64,000 nucleotides of DNA from Methylomonas rapida. GTDB lineage: Bacteria > Pseudomonadota > Gammaproteobacteria > Methylococcales > Methylomonadaceae. Positions 17,441-25,490 of the stretch are shown piece by piece. The stretch lies in assembly GCF_024360925.2 (NCBI RefSeq), contig NZ_CP113517.1, positions 3,224,001 through 3,288,000 of the forward strand. The letters run 5' to 3'. Made by a program: the position numbers and the translations under genes. The notes beneath the pieces are model-generated. The model ran no database searches. It saw only the letters and a list, made by a program, of their open reading frames with translations, and was not told the DNA's origin. Each line of letters starts with the position of its first letter. Positions within the stretch are counted from its first letter, which is position 1.

Positions 17441-17455
17441 CTGCTCCTCAACGCC
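17441..17455 (-). promoter_or_regulatory. Repeated leader motif GGCGTTGAGGAGCAG, copy 1
   Basis: On the minus strand GGCGTTGAGGAGCAG followed by a CCGG-CTGTAAA-CCGG mini-hairpin, 50-90 bases before the ATG at 17391. The same motif recurs at 17853-17867 and, shortened, at 20380-20390. It may be a regulatory RNA element shared by transcripts of this element. Confidence 0.4.
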
Positions 17456-17508
17456 TGGCGTGCAATCTATTCTTGTTTTTCTCCTTGCCTAAAGGGTTAC
17501 GTGCTCTG

Positions 17509-17802
17509 TCAATAAAACTCTCCATTGAGGTGGTACGGGATTTTCTCGACCATATCCACTTCGAACCCGAAGAGATCCACGCCGATCTTTGGCGGCAATT
17601 CCCATAAAAAGGCATCGTCCTTAGCCTTTTCTTTTTGTTCGGCCACTATCCCATCCACAATCGCGGGTAGGTTTGCCGTTACGTATTGGCATAGTGCTTT
17701 ATTCATCCGGCTGCGCGGATACACGCGCAAACGGGCTTGATACAGATCGGCTTCAAAGCCTTGGCGGCGCAATTCCGCCAGTGGGTGAATGTTCTTTGTC
17801 AT
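17509..17802 (-). CDS. Hypothetical protein, paralogue of 17044-17391
   Basis: 97 residues from the ATG at 17802, preceded by AGGAAC; a TTG two codons earlier is less likely. It contains LRRQGFEADLYQARLRVYPRS and a C-terminal acidic segment. The pattern is shared with the next gene downstream, suggesting a tandem duplication. No domain is recognised. It lies directly downstream of the primase gene and the iteron array. Confidence 0.68.
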   Translation of the reverse strand: MTKNIHPLAELRRQGFEADLYQARLRVYPRSRMNKALCQYVTANLPAIVDGIVAEQKEKAKDDAFLWELPPKIGVDLFGFEVDMVEKIPYHLNGEFY

Positions 17803-17852
17803 TTTCAAGTTCCTGAATAGAGTTTGATAAATGACCGTTTACAGTTGGCCTT

Positions 17853-17867
17853 CTGCTCCTCAACGCC
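17853..17867 (-). promoter_or_regulatory. Repeated leader motif GGCGTTGAGGAGCAG, copy 2
   Basis: Identical 15-base core to copy 1, located about 50 bases before the ATG at 17802 and again followed by CTGTAAAC. Flanking GGCC/GGCC can pair so that GAGGAG sits in the loop. Confidence 0.4.
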
Positions 17868-17944
17868 CGGCCCGCAAACTTCTTTTTTTCTGAATTCACC
17901 TCGTTTTTTTTTATTTTTTTTCTAAAAACTATTTATTAGGCGTC

Positions 17945-18031
17945 AAACCCAGCATAGTCAGCACTACCAAGGCTTTCAGAACCTATAACCCAGCATTAAC
18001 CCAGCACCAAACCCAGCACTAAACCCAGCAC
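17945..18031. repeat. Iteron array 1 (AACCCAGCAC repeats)
   Basis: Five copies of AACCCAGCA(C/T): one near 17946, then four at 11-12-bp steps from 17987 to about 18030. It lies in the gap just after the stop of the primase gene. The whole block, including the intervening AGTCAGCACTACCAAGGCTT, recurs in inverted orientation at 31060-31152. Phased repeats beside a replication gene are typical of a replication origin. Confidence 0.75.
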
Positions 18032-18045
18032 TAAAAATAAATTAA

Positions 18046-19875
18046 TCATTTTCTACAGCCCTTCCGCCAAACGGGTTCCGGATTTTCCCAATCCTGGCGC
18101 AAGCGAAGTCCGCGAATAAATCGCCCGGCCGCAACTCGCCGCTCAGCAGCTTCAAAGCCCAAGGTTTGAACCGTATCAATCACAAGGTTCTTGAATCGCG
18201 TAGACGAAACGGCGCTCTTGCCGTTGCGGCTAGACCACTGCAAATAGCTGGGGTAAAGTTCGATTTCGAAATCCTTGTACTTGGTTTCTGATCCGGGTTC
18301 TGGGATTTTTTTACCGTTACCGATTTTGGTTTCGGCATCCTTATCCGGCATGCAGCATTCAACCAGCCAGCCGGCCACAGAGTTGGTATCTGTCATGGCT
18401 TCAAAGTTGGCGTCAAGGGTGCGTTCTGGCGGGTTTCGAATAATGCGTGATATGTCGTCCTGCGATAACTCCAGCAACCAATTGACCAAGCCGGGTAGTT
18501 CGCTATGCAAAACAGCCGCTTCGCCGCCGCGCGCTTGCCAGTCAAGCTTTTGTTCCTCGGATACCCTCCGCTTGAAATAGACCGTGATCGGCCTGCGCGC
18601 AATGCCTGAAGAATTGTCAGTGTTCTGGATGTTTTCGTTACTGATTACTATGAACAAGCCTTTGTATATAAAACTGCCCGTTGATTGTTGGTGTTTAACT
18701 TCATAGCGCAATGGATCGCCCCCAGTGGCCGCCTTGAAGTTCTGCAAAGAGCCGCCGTTACGTTCAGAGTCGGCAATAATCGCCAGCATTTTTTGATGAA
18801 GCCTGGCCAGCTCAAACTTATCGGTTTCAATACCATTGAAGGACGTGGCGACATAATTGACCGCCCCAACCAACGCGATAACCAAATTAACGAAAGTACT
18901 TTTCCCCGTGCCGCCCGGGCCAAGCAGATGCAAAAACTTTTGCAGGTCATAGCGCCGATGCAGAATCGCCGCCATAAAGGCCCGCAATAACTCCACGGTT
19001 TCCATATCATCGTCCACCGCCCACTTCAACCAGGCTTTTATCCGCGGGCAATCCGCCTTCGGTGTGTAGGGGTACGGCAAGCACCAAGTCAATGCCGTTT
19101 CGTGGGTAATGGGCGACAAAACGCGCGTTTCGATGTTCAGCAAGCCATTTTCAAACGGCAAATAGCCCACTGAATCACGGGGCGCCTCCAGTAAATAGCC
19201 AGATTCCAGAATGGCGCGAATGCCGTTCAGGTAAGCGTTGCGGTAGCCGATTACATGGCAGCCCATATAGAGCATTTTCACCAACACCCGCGAAATAATC
19301 CGCTTGGCGTCCTGTTCGTCCCAGTACAAACCGTTGAACACGTACCAGACCCCAAGCTCTTGATCAAAGCGGGCAAAACCTTTCAGCGCAACGGCAATGA
19401 TCACGGCCGCTTCGGACTCGATTCGACGTTTGACCCGGCCATCTTCAGCGGGTAACACCAAGGCGCCGTTCTCTAGCGTGGGTTCGCGGTCGCTCGATGC
19501 TTGAATGCTATCCAGAATCGCCGCCACAGGATTCAATGCAGGTGCCAAGGTTCGCAACTGTGCGGCGACAGCCTTATCGACATCCGTGGCGATTTTCCAC
19601 TGCTTGAGTGCCAACTTGATGCGTGTGTAAGTTTGCTCTTCGTGGCGCTTGATCGTGGCCAGCGCGCCGATGATCTCCGGCGTATGCCAAGCGGCCTGAT
19701 TCATCTGAAGCGCGTTTGACGTTGCCTTGCCCGTGTTGGCATCGAACTGGATAAAGTCATCGATAACCTTTTTGGCGTCGGCTAGTGCTTGCTCGGCATC
19801 GTCTTGGTTGGCGTTTTCTATCAACAATGCGGTTGACTCATCTCGTTCTAACGGAATTTGCTCAGGCAGAAACAC
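18046..19875 (-). CDS. D5/P4-type primase-helicase (replication protein)
   Basis: 609 residues. The C-terminal two thirds match the SF3 helicase of phage and plasmid D5/P4-alpha proteins: a D5-N-like segment (WYVFNGLYWDEQDAKRI, YLPFENGLLNIETR, ETALTWCLPYPY), then Walker A LLGPGGTGKSTFVNL (about nt 18920), and VISNENIQNTDNSSGIARR. The N-terminal 130 residues show no clear primase zinc motif. It would unwind and replicate the excised element. The start is GTG at 19875, overlapping the upstream gene by 14 bp. Iteron array 1 follows 15 bp after the stop. Confidence 0.88.
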   Translation of the reverse strand: MFLPEQIPLERDESTALLIENANQDDAEQALADAKKVIDDFIQFDANTGKATSNALQMNQAAWHTPEIIGALATIKRHEEQTYTRIKLALKQWKIATDVDKAVAAQLRTLAPALNPVAAILDSIQASSDREPTLENGALVLPAEDGRVKRRIESEAAVIIAVALKGFARFDQELGVWYVFNGLYWDEQDAKRIISRVLVKMLYMGCHVIGYRNAYLNGIRAILESGYLLEAPRDSVGYLPFENGLLNIETRVLSPITHETALTWCLPYPYTPKADCPRIKAWLKWAVDDDMETVELLRAFMAAILHRRYDLQKFLHLLGPGGTGKSTFVNLVIALVGAVNYVATSFNGIETDKFELARLHQKMLAIIADSERNGGSLQNFKAATGGDPLRYEVKHQQSTGSFIYKGLFIVISNENIQNTDNSSGIARRPITVYFKRRVSEEQKLDWQARGGEAAVLHSELPGLVNWLLELSQDDISRIIRNPPERTLDANFEAMTDTNSVAGWLVECCMPDKDAETKIGNGKKIPEPGSETKYKDFEIELYPSYLQWSSRNGKSAVSSTRFKNLVIDTVQTLGFEAAERRVAAGRFIRGLRLRQDWENPEPVWRKGCRK

Positions 19876-20302
19876 GGCTGCCCCCTATGCTATTTCGATA
19901 GATGCGAATGGTTTCACGGCATTGAACCCAGCGGTCCCCTGGTTGTCGAGTGTCGTCGTAAGCAACTATTGGTGACCGATAATCAACAAATCGAGGCCAA
20001 ACCACTACTAAATCGGCGCCGGCCAATAACAGGCACCGAACAAGGTTGATGATAAGGGCTGAATCCGGTCCGGCATTCCACTCGATCACGCATGTACAGC
20101 GAGTAACCGGCCATGTGAATCGCTCCGGATTCTCGCCTGAAGGCAGAACAAGCCCGCAATTGTCGCCCCTAGAATTCCAACGCTTGGCGCTATTCCATGA
20201 ATCTTGTCCGACGCAAACAACGACCAGAAAGGGAAGATTAAGAAATTTTTGCCGTTCAGCAAGCGCTGAACCGTGAGGTGGTAATTTTTTGATATTTTTC
20301 AT
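19862..20302 (-). CDS. Conserved-looking hypothetical protein upstream of primase
   Basis: 146 residues, not recognised. Features are a hydrophobic FLNLPFLVVVCVGQ, several Cys and Trp residues, and a buried-looking SALIINLVRCLLLAGADLVVVW segment followed by RFVDYRSPIV. The composition looks protein-like. It ends inside the start of the primase gene (14-bp overlap), so it is probably coupled to it. A hairpin-rich leader of 120 bases precedes it. It may be a Rossmann-like or membrane-peripheral protein, but nothing firm can be said. Confidence 0.6.
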   Translation of the reverse strand: MKNIKKLPPHGSALAERQKFLNLPFLVVVCVGQDSWNSAKRWNSRGDNCGLVLPSGENPERFTWPVTRCTCVIEWNAGPDSALIINLVRCLLLAGADLVVVWPRFVDYRSPIVAYDDTRQPGDRWVQCRETIRIYRNSIGGSRVSA

Positions 20303-20339
20303 AAGTTTAGGCTTGAAAATGTTATCGGATAGCCGTAAA

Positions 20340-20404
20340 CTGTTATCGGTTTTTAAATAACAGTGATTTGAAAGGCCGTCTGCTCCTCAATTCAGACGGC
20401 CTTT
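20340..20404. terminator. Tandem hairpins between the tail-completion gene and the primase operon
   Basis: CTGTTAT (20340-20346) pairs with ATAACAG (20357-20363). AAAGGCCGTCTG (20371-20382) pairs perfectly with CAGACGGCCTTT (20393-20404), followed on the plus strand by a run of eight T. On the minus strand the loop of the second hairpin contains AATTGAGGAG, which repeats the leader motif seen at 17441 and 17853. It could be a terminator for either strand, or an RNA control element in the leader of the gene at 20302. Confidence 0.65.
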
Positions 20405-20420
20405 TTTTTGCGCGTTACTT

Positions 20421-21068
20421 TTAGGCCTTCAGCGCCGCCTCGATTTCTTGGTTCAAAATCTCGCCAATCGCATTTAAATCCTCATCAGTAATCCCGAGAA
20501 AACTCCGCGGCGGTATCTTGGTAATTCCGGTTGATTGCGTCGGCTGCAAGATTCGCAAAATGAGCCCCGCCCGCCCCATTGTCATGTTTTCCGTGATCCA
20601 CTTGATCGATGGGGTTCTATACGCTTTGCCATTTTTCCGCACCTTATAACCAGCATCTATCAATGACTTGGCTTGCTTCCGTGTTGCCGGCGCGTTGGAT
20701 GCCACGACCTTCTTCCGCGTGTTTTTGGTCGGCTCGCTATGGCCGTATTGCTGCTGATATGCTATGCGGGACAGCAAACCGTTTTGCCAGCCCACCGTAA
20801 CCGAATCCTCGCTGGCCTCAATCACCTTCAACAGCCGGCGCAATCCGTCCTTTTTAGGACGACCCACCAACAGCTTACGGCCACTGCCATCTGCCGCCGG
20901 GGCAAAGGGCGCGCCTGATAAATCACGTTGGGCAACAATGCGCGCTTTCGCGGACTTGACCACCTGGCGCCCGGCCTTGCGAAGAATCGATTTGCGCGTG
21001 CTGTTTGATTTAATCTTTGCCAGCTTGGCAAAAGCTTCTTCCGCGCCTTCTATACGTACCGTAATCAT
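20421..21068 (-). CDS. Phage virion morphogenesis / tail completion protein (gpS-like)
   Basis: 215 residues resembling the Phage_tail_S family, of which P2 gpS is the type. It opens with MITVRIEGAEEAFAKLAKI, has a basic helix (ILRKAGRQVVKSAKARIVAQ), the family-typical DLSGAPFAPAADG, and ends with PPRSFLGITDEDLNAIGEIL. gpS-type proteins act in completing the phage tail. It overlaps the upstream gene by 4 bp and ends the alpA-led chain of six genes. It is unusual that this is the only tail-assembly gene in that operon. Confidence is moderate. Confidence 0.7.
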   Translation of the reverse strand: MITVRIEGAEEAFAKLAKIKSNSTRKSILRKAGRQVVKSAKARIVAQRDLSGAPFAPAADGSGRKLLVGRPKKDGLRRLLKVIEASEDSVTVGWQNGLLSRIAYQQQYGHSEPTKNTRKKVVASNAPATRKQAKSLIDAGYKVRKNGKAYRTPSIKWITENMTMGRAGLILRILQPTQSTGITKIPPRSFLGITDEDLNAIGEILNQEIEAALKA

Positions 21069-21397
21069 GATGCGTCCCTGCTATTGGCTGTGTTCCGGTG
21101 AAAAGCCTCGACAACGGCACCCACGTCCAATAATTCATGCTGGACCGCTTGCAGCGCGTAGAAAACCGCATCATCACTTGGCCGGGCTTCGTCGTCATCG
21201 ATCGCGAAGCTGTTTGACAGCATCGTCACCACGGCCACGGCTTTGTTAATCGACATGTTCACCGTGTCTAATAACGCCAAGGTGCCATGCTCAAAGCCGA
21301 CGGGCGAAAGCCTGTGGCTAAAATCAACCTGGCCAGCTTTGGCGCGGAATGGCATGTTTTCAGCGGCAAAACAGTTATGATTTTTTGAATTACACAT
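21065..21397 (-). CDS. Hypothetical protein of the alpA operon
   Basis: 110 residues. After a Cys/Phe-rich start comes a conserved-looking core (LSPVGFEHGTLALLDTVNMS, SDDAVFYALQAVQHELLDVG), probably all-helical. It overlaps its neighbours by 8 and 4 bp, which argues for a true coupled gene. Not recognised; similar small helical proteins occur in the early operons of ICEs and P4-like elements. Confidence 0.62.
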   Translation of the reverse strand: MCNSKNHNCFAAENMPFRAKAGQVDFSHRLSPVGFEHGTLALLDTVNMSINKAVAVVTMLSNSFAIDDDEARPSDDAVFYALQAVQHELLDVGAVVEAFHRNTANSRDAS

Positions 21398-21674
21398 GGT
21401 CGGCCTCCGGTTTGACTGTGGTGGTAATTGCGAGCCCTTTCGTTCTCGAAAACTCCATAATTTCTTCCTGCAGCGCGGCTAGGTTGGCGGCGATTGGCTC
21501 GACTAGCCATGCCAATTCGCTGACTTCGTGGTTCGTGCTATTGGTCAACAGGTAGTCCAGTGCCTTTAAACGCTGAATTTCATCTTGAAGGCGCTCCAAG
21601 CGGCCCCTAACATGGCTAATAATTCGGTTCGAGTCGGGGCTGACAATCACTTGATTTTTGGTTTTTTCAGTCAT
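21390..21674 (-). CDS. Hypothetical helical protein of the alpA operon
   Basis: 94 residues, predicted coiled coil or helical bundle (GRLERLQDEIQRLKALDYLL, EPIAANLAALQEEIMEFSRT). It starts 3 bp after the previous stop and overlaps the next gene by 8 bp. No family recognised. Confidence 0.62.
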   Translation of the reverse strand: MTEKTKNQVIVSPDSNRIISHVRGRLERLQDEIQRLKALDYLLTNSTNHEVSELAWLVEPIAANLAALQEEIMEFSRTKGLAITTTVKPEADHV

Positions 21675-21677
21675 GGC

Positions 21678-22574
21678 TCAACCCTCCACAATGGCTTTGA
21701 TTTGTTGCTCGACGTCACAAAGTGCGTTGTCGTCCCAGCCGGAAACGTGGCGGATATGCAGGATTTCATGAAACAGGCGAAACGCTTCGGCATCGAGGTT
21801 GATCAGTTCGAACAGCGAATGCTTGAAGTTGATGCCTTTGCGGTAGGCGCTCAGGAAGGCATCGGCCAAAAACTGGCCGGAATCACCGCCTTGGCGGATT
21901 CTGGACAGAAGCAAGTCGGCTTCCAGCGGTATCGGTTGCAAGCCCAATTCTTCGGCCTGGCGTTTGACAAAGCCACCGAATGTCATGGTTTTTGGGCGGA
22001 ATTCAGCGCCGGCGGCGCTGGGTATCAGGCGCATCGTGGTGGGTGTGTCTTGAACAGGTTTGACGGCGGCGGCCTTGGCTTGATCGCGCGCTGTTTGGCA
22101 GGCGTCGGCAATTTCTTCACAGATAGATTGCACACAAATCAACGAAGATCCGCGCAGATGATCGATGTTGATTTCGTACAGCACCATTTCGATAGACATA
22201 TCGAGATCGATGCGCTTGCGCTTGATGGTTTCAGCCAAGGCTTGGCGGCGTGCAATTGCTTGAGTTTTGGTGGTTGTGGCTTCAGGGTCGTTTAACCCAT
22301 TATTCGCGGCTTCCTGTATGACGGATTCGTATAGATCGACGTGGCCACAAGCGTTTATCCAACCATCGCATTCGACCGACAAACTGCCATCGAAGCTCTT
22401 GGTTCGATAGACTTCACCGCGCGGACCTCCGCATATCGGACAAAAGTCGCTGATTATGACAGTTTTGGTTAACAGGCCTGAATGATTGGTGCAGGCTGGA
22501 ATGGTGACTAAACGAGTGGCGTGTTGTGTGGATTCTGGGCGGATTTTTTCCGCAGTTTGGGTAGGGGTTGTCAT
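21678..22574 (-). CDS. Hypothetical zinc-finger-containing protein
   Basis: 298 residues. It contains a CPICGGPRGEVYRTKSFDG segment, followed by CDGWINACGHVDLYESV. The spacing CxxC...C...CGH suggests a structural zinc site. The C-terminal half is helical. Genes of this type are common next to alpA in integrated elements of Gammaproteobacteria, with unknown role. The start overlaps the upstream gene's stop (ATGA). A nucleic-acid-binding function is plausible but unproven. Confidence 0.65.
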   Translation of the reverse strand: MTTPTQTAEKIRPESTQHATRLVTIPACTNHSGLLTKTVIISDFCPICGGPRGEVYRTKSFDGSLSVECDGWINACGHVDLYESVIQEAANNGLNDPEATTTKTQAIARRQALAETIKRKRIDLDMSIEMVLYEINIDHLRGSSLICVQSICEEIADACQTARDQAKAAAVKPVQDTPTTMRLIPSAAGAEFRPKTMTFGGFVKRQAEELGLQPIPLEADLLLSRIRQGGDSGQFLADAFLSAYRKGINFKHSLFELINLDAEAFRLFHEILHIRHVSGWDDNALCDVEQQIKAIVEG

Positions 22575-22894
22575 ATCGACGGCTCCATTGCTTGAATGTA
22601 TGAACCGCCGCCAACATCTGCTAATTGTTGGGCGGCGACGCGTAACAGGTTAGCAGTACCGGGCAATGGATCCCCAAAGGGACTTGTCGAAACCGGCCAG
22701 CCTTGCGGCTGCCCATTACGCGCCACCATGACAAAAGCACGGATTTTGACCGTGACTATTTTCTTGAGGCAATAAAAAACGCCTTGTATCGGCGTCTTGA
22801 CGCCATTGCTTCTCGGGCTGCTAACCCCGACTTTCGTTTTTTGCGAAAGCGTATTCAGGATAGCGCTGCTGATTCGGCGTGTCAACAACATCAT
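22571..22894 (-). CDS. Small protein resembling Ash/Icd-like P4 proteins
   Basis: 107 residues. The central MVARNGQPQGWPVSTSPFGD resembles the QPxGWP motif that I recall from Ash-family or 'host cell division inhibitor Icd-like' proteins of P4-like satellites. The first 45 residues may be a poor extension. It starts in ATGA overlap with alpA and ends in ATGA overlap with the next gene. In P4-like elements such proteins lie at the same place, downstream of an AlpA or Cox-type regulator. Family assignment is tentative. Confidence 0.5.
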   Translation of the reverse strand: MMLLTRRISSAILNTLSQKTKVGVSSPRSNGVKTPIQGVFYCLKKIVTVKIRAFVMVARNGQPQGWPVSTSPFGDPLPGTANLLRVAAQQLADVGGGSYIQAMEPSI

Positions 22895-23121
22895 GCCACC
22901 CCGCCAATCTGATCAATCAAAGCCCGAATGTCTTCAACCCGCCAAGCGGTCGTCCGTTCGGTGATTTTTATAGGCTGCGGGTAAATGCCTTCTCTGACTC
23001 GATTTAAAAAAGTTGTGCGGCCAATCGGGATTATTGCCGGCTTCTTTTTCTTCTTATCCCCGACTATGTCCCAAATCCGAAGGAATCCGGTTTCTGGTAG
23101 TTTGTGATTTGCTGTCGCCAT
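22891..23121 (-). CDS. AlpA-family DNA-binding regulator
   Basis: 76 residues matching the AlpA/excisionase-like winged helix: GFLRIWDIVGDKKKKKPAII, then PIGRTTFLNRVREGIYPQPI and AWRVEDIRALIDQIGG. Such proteins bind DNA near integrase or excision sites and activate excision or early transcription. A strong GAGGAG site precedes the ATG. It is the first gene of a six-gene chain with 3-8-bp overlaps or gaps. A perfect 10-bp inverted repeat (23185-23207) upstream could be its operator. Confidence 0.85.
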   Translation of the reverse strand: MATANHKLPETGFLRIWDIVGDKKKKKPAIIPIGRTTFLNRVREGIYPQPIKITERTTAWRVEDIRALIDQIGGVA

Positions 23122-23184
23122 GTAAATGCACTCCTCTGTGGCATGTGGTACATGGCTGCATGATGGCTGTTAAAAATCGGAAAA

Positions 23185-23207
23185 AATAGCGAAAGGGTTT
23201 CGCTATT
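23185..23207. promoter_or_regulatory. Perfect inverted repeat upstream of alpA, candidate operator
   Basis: AATAGCGAAA and TTTCGCTATT form a perfect 10-bp palindrome with a GGG centre, 64 bp before the alpA start. A half site (TCGCTATTTT) recurs near 23255-23264. Position suggests a regulator site or hairpin controlling the alpA operon. Confidence 0.5.
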
Positions 23208-23534
23208 AATGGCGATGTAGTTGCTGAAACCCACGCCTGGTATGGACTGGATAGGTGTCGCTATTTTCCTGATCTGCGGCCTGGCGGAGCCCATTCCGGA
23301 CGAATAATCGTAGCGCCTGCTTTGGCTTGACGTTGTGAAAAACCCTGTTTTTTAAGCCATTCCTCAACTTCATCGTTATACGGACAAGTGGTGATGTCGT
23401 CACGATCTGCGTTCGCCCAAAATTTTTCGCTGGCCATGATTAAGTTTCTTAAACCGTCTGATCGGTTTAAATGCATTGCAGCAGATTCCCGAACCACTTT
23501 ATTGGCTTGAGACGAAACTGTATGTTCATAGATA

Positions 23535-25202
23535 CCTGAATCCGTGACTCCACATATTGCCAGACCTTTTATTCGTCATACTCTTCCAAAATTCGCTGAA
23601 TTTAAAAGTGTGGTCCGGGCAATCGAGTTTAACGGCTAGAAATGCAGCGTATTATCTGGAATATTTTCCCTGCATGATTCAATTTGATGGACTTTAGGCG
23701 CAGGATTCCCAAGCCACTGTGAATTTGCGGCGTTGTGCTATCGATGGCAGAGCGATCAGTCGCTAGCCGGCGGCGAGTTTGGCGTAGGTGGATTCAAAAG
23801 CGATGAAACCGGGACAGCTCTGTGAAAAGCGCAGCTTCAGCCGGTGCCCGCTACGGATGAGTCGCGCGGCCAGATACATCAGTTCCTGGATCACGGTTTT
23901 GATACGCCGCCGCTTGGCAGGATGCCTGACCGGGCTTTGTTCGCCCAGCAAGCCGATCAGGCCTATCCAGCGCAGGATGTTGTAGCTATAGGCGCTGAGG
24001 CTCATGATCAGGTCGTTGGTGGCAAACTTGCCGGATGGCAGGCGCTCGATATCCAGATCGGTCTTGAATTCGCTGTGGAATTGTTCAGCGGTGGCATGGT
24101 CGCGATAGAGGGCAATAACCATGGCATCGTCGTAATCGGCCACCGGCAGACTGGTCCACCAGCCTTCGATTTCGATATCCGGTAGCACGAGGGCTTGGCC
24201 TTGAGCCGTGATGGTGCGCTCGGTGATTTGCATGACCCTGCGACAGGTATAGGTTTTACCGTTGCGAGTGTGTTGCTCCATGACACTGAACAAGGCCACG
24301 CGTTTGCCTTCGCGCGGTGTGGTCCACTGGCCGTGTTGTTCGGCGTAGGCCAGCCAGGCGTCGGCATCTTGTTTACGCGGGTTCCATTTGATGATGAAAT
24401 CGACCTGATCGGCTTCGTGTAAGTCGATGCGATTGTCGAGCGCGTCGTGACCGCCATCCAGCCGGACCAACAAAGGCAAAGTCGTCAAACGTTTCGCGGC
24501 GGCGAGTCCGCGCTCCAGCGCATAGCGGAATTCGTATTGGCAATGCTGCTTGCCTTCGCGCAGTTCATTACCAATACACCAGCCCTCTTTACCCAGATAG
24601 AGGGCAATCGGGGCGTAGCCGTCAAAACCTTTGTAGGTTCGGGAGACGCCTTCTTTGCAGGTTTTTTCGTTGTTCATGGGGTAAACATCGATATCCAACG
24701 CGACATGGCCTGTGGCTAACGGCGTTACCGGCACCTGGGCGTGAGCCAGAAAATCGAGGTTGCTTTGATAAATGATCGGTAATAAGGCGTCGGCGTGTTC
24801 ATCCAGTCGCTGTCTGAGGCGGGCGCTGGAGGGTACTTGATGAATGGCGAGCGCGGCTTTGAAATAGTCGTCGTCGCGATGGTTTTCGATGGCTTCGAAG
24901 TCGCTTTTGCCCAGGCTAAGGGTGCCTATATAGCTTTTGATAATATCGGCGTGAGCAATACCGTGCCGTAGCGGAATACCTTTTTCCAGCGCCTGATTGA
25001 GCTGGCCATATTGATTCAAACATAAACCGACCAAGGCTAATCCAGAATGGCTGGTATAAAATTCAGTTTCAGATTGCTCCAGGATAAACCGCTTCATGAA
25101 TCACTCGCCGGGTGAATGGAAGAATAGCGGTATTATCCCAGAATAAGCGTTTTAAATCATTGCGTTGCGGCCGTGGATGGCCTTTTAAGTCACGGATTCA
25201 GG
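23535..25202. mobile_element. IS1380-family insertion sequence, copy 1
   Basis: 1668 bp with 15-bp terminal inverted repeats (CCTGAATCCGTGACT at the left, its complement at the right). It is flanked by a 5-bp target duplication AGATA (23530-23534 and 25203-25207). A second copy of identical length and apparently identical sequence is at 36143-37810. Confidence 0.95.
23763..25097 (-). CDS. IS1380-family transposase, copy 1
   Basis: 444 residues of a DDE transposase. A DxD acid pair lies in ALDIDVYPMNN, with GFDGYAPIALYLGKEGW typical of IS1380 proteins. Further acidic residues are in LLVRLDGGHDALDN, and the late catalytic Glu lies in DHATAEQFHSEFKTDLDIE. It is the only gene of its insertion sequence, intact, and identical to the copy at 36371-37705. 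Confidence 0.93.
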   Translation of the reverse strand: MKRFILEQSETEFYTSHSGLALVGLCLNQYGQLNQALEKGIPLRHGIAHADIIKSYIGTLSLGKSDFEAIENHRDDDYFKAALAIHQVPSSARLRQRLDEHADALLPIIYQSNLDFLAHAQVPVTPLATGHVALDIDVYPMNNEKTCKEGVSRTYKGFDGYAPIALYLGKEGWCIGNELREGKQHCQYEFRYALERGLAAAKRLTTLPLLVRLDGGHDALDNRIDLHEADQVDFIIKWNPRKQDADAWLAYAEQHGQWTTPREGKRVALFSVMEQHTRNGKTYTCRRVMQITERTITAQGQALVLPDIEIEGWWTSLPVADYDDAMVIALYRDHATAEQFHSEFKTDLDIERLPSGKFATNDLIMSLSAYSYNILRWIGLIGLLGEQSPVRHPAKRRRIKTVIQELMYLAARLIRSGHRLKLRFSQSCPGFIAFESTYAKLAAG

Positions 25203-25490
25203 AGATAGTTAAGTCGTACTGAATTTTATCTAAATAGCTTACTTCATCATTCTTGTATTTCTTGATTTTGAAAACATACTGAAAACCTTCTTCTATCGCC
25301 ACATCCGGAGGTTTTATTTTATCAATAACCTGAATATCGTCTGGTATTAAGTAAAGGTATGAAACAAATCCAGTATTAACCGGTCCTGATTGTTTGTTTT
25401 CTTCAAAAACTGTTAGCTTTTTTACATATTTTTCAGTATCGCTTTTATTAATTTTAAAGCTGCCAACTACATTAAAAATCGGTGAACTTT

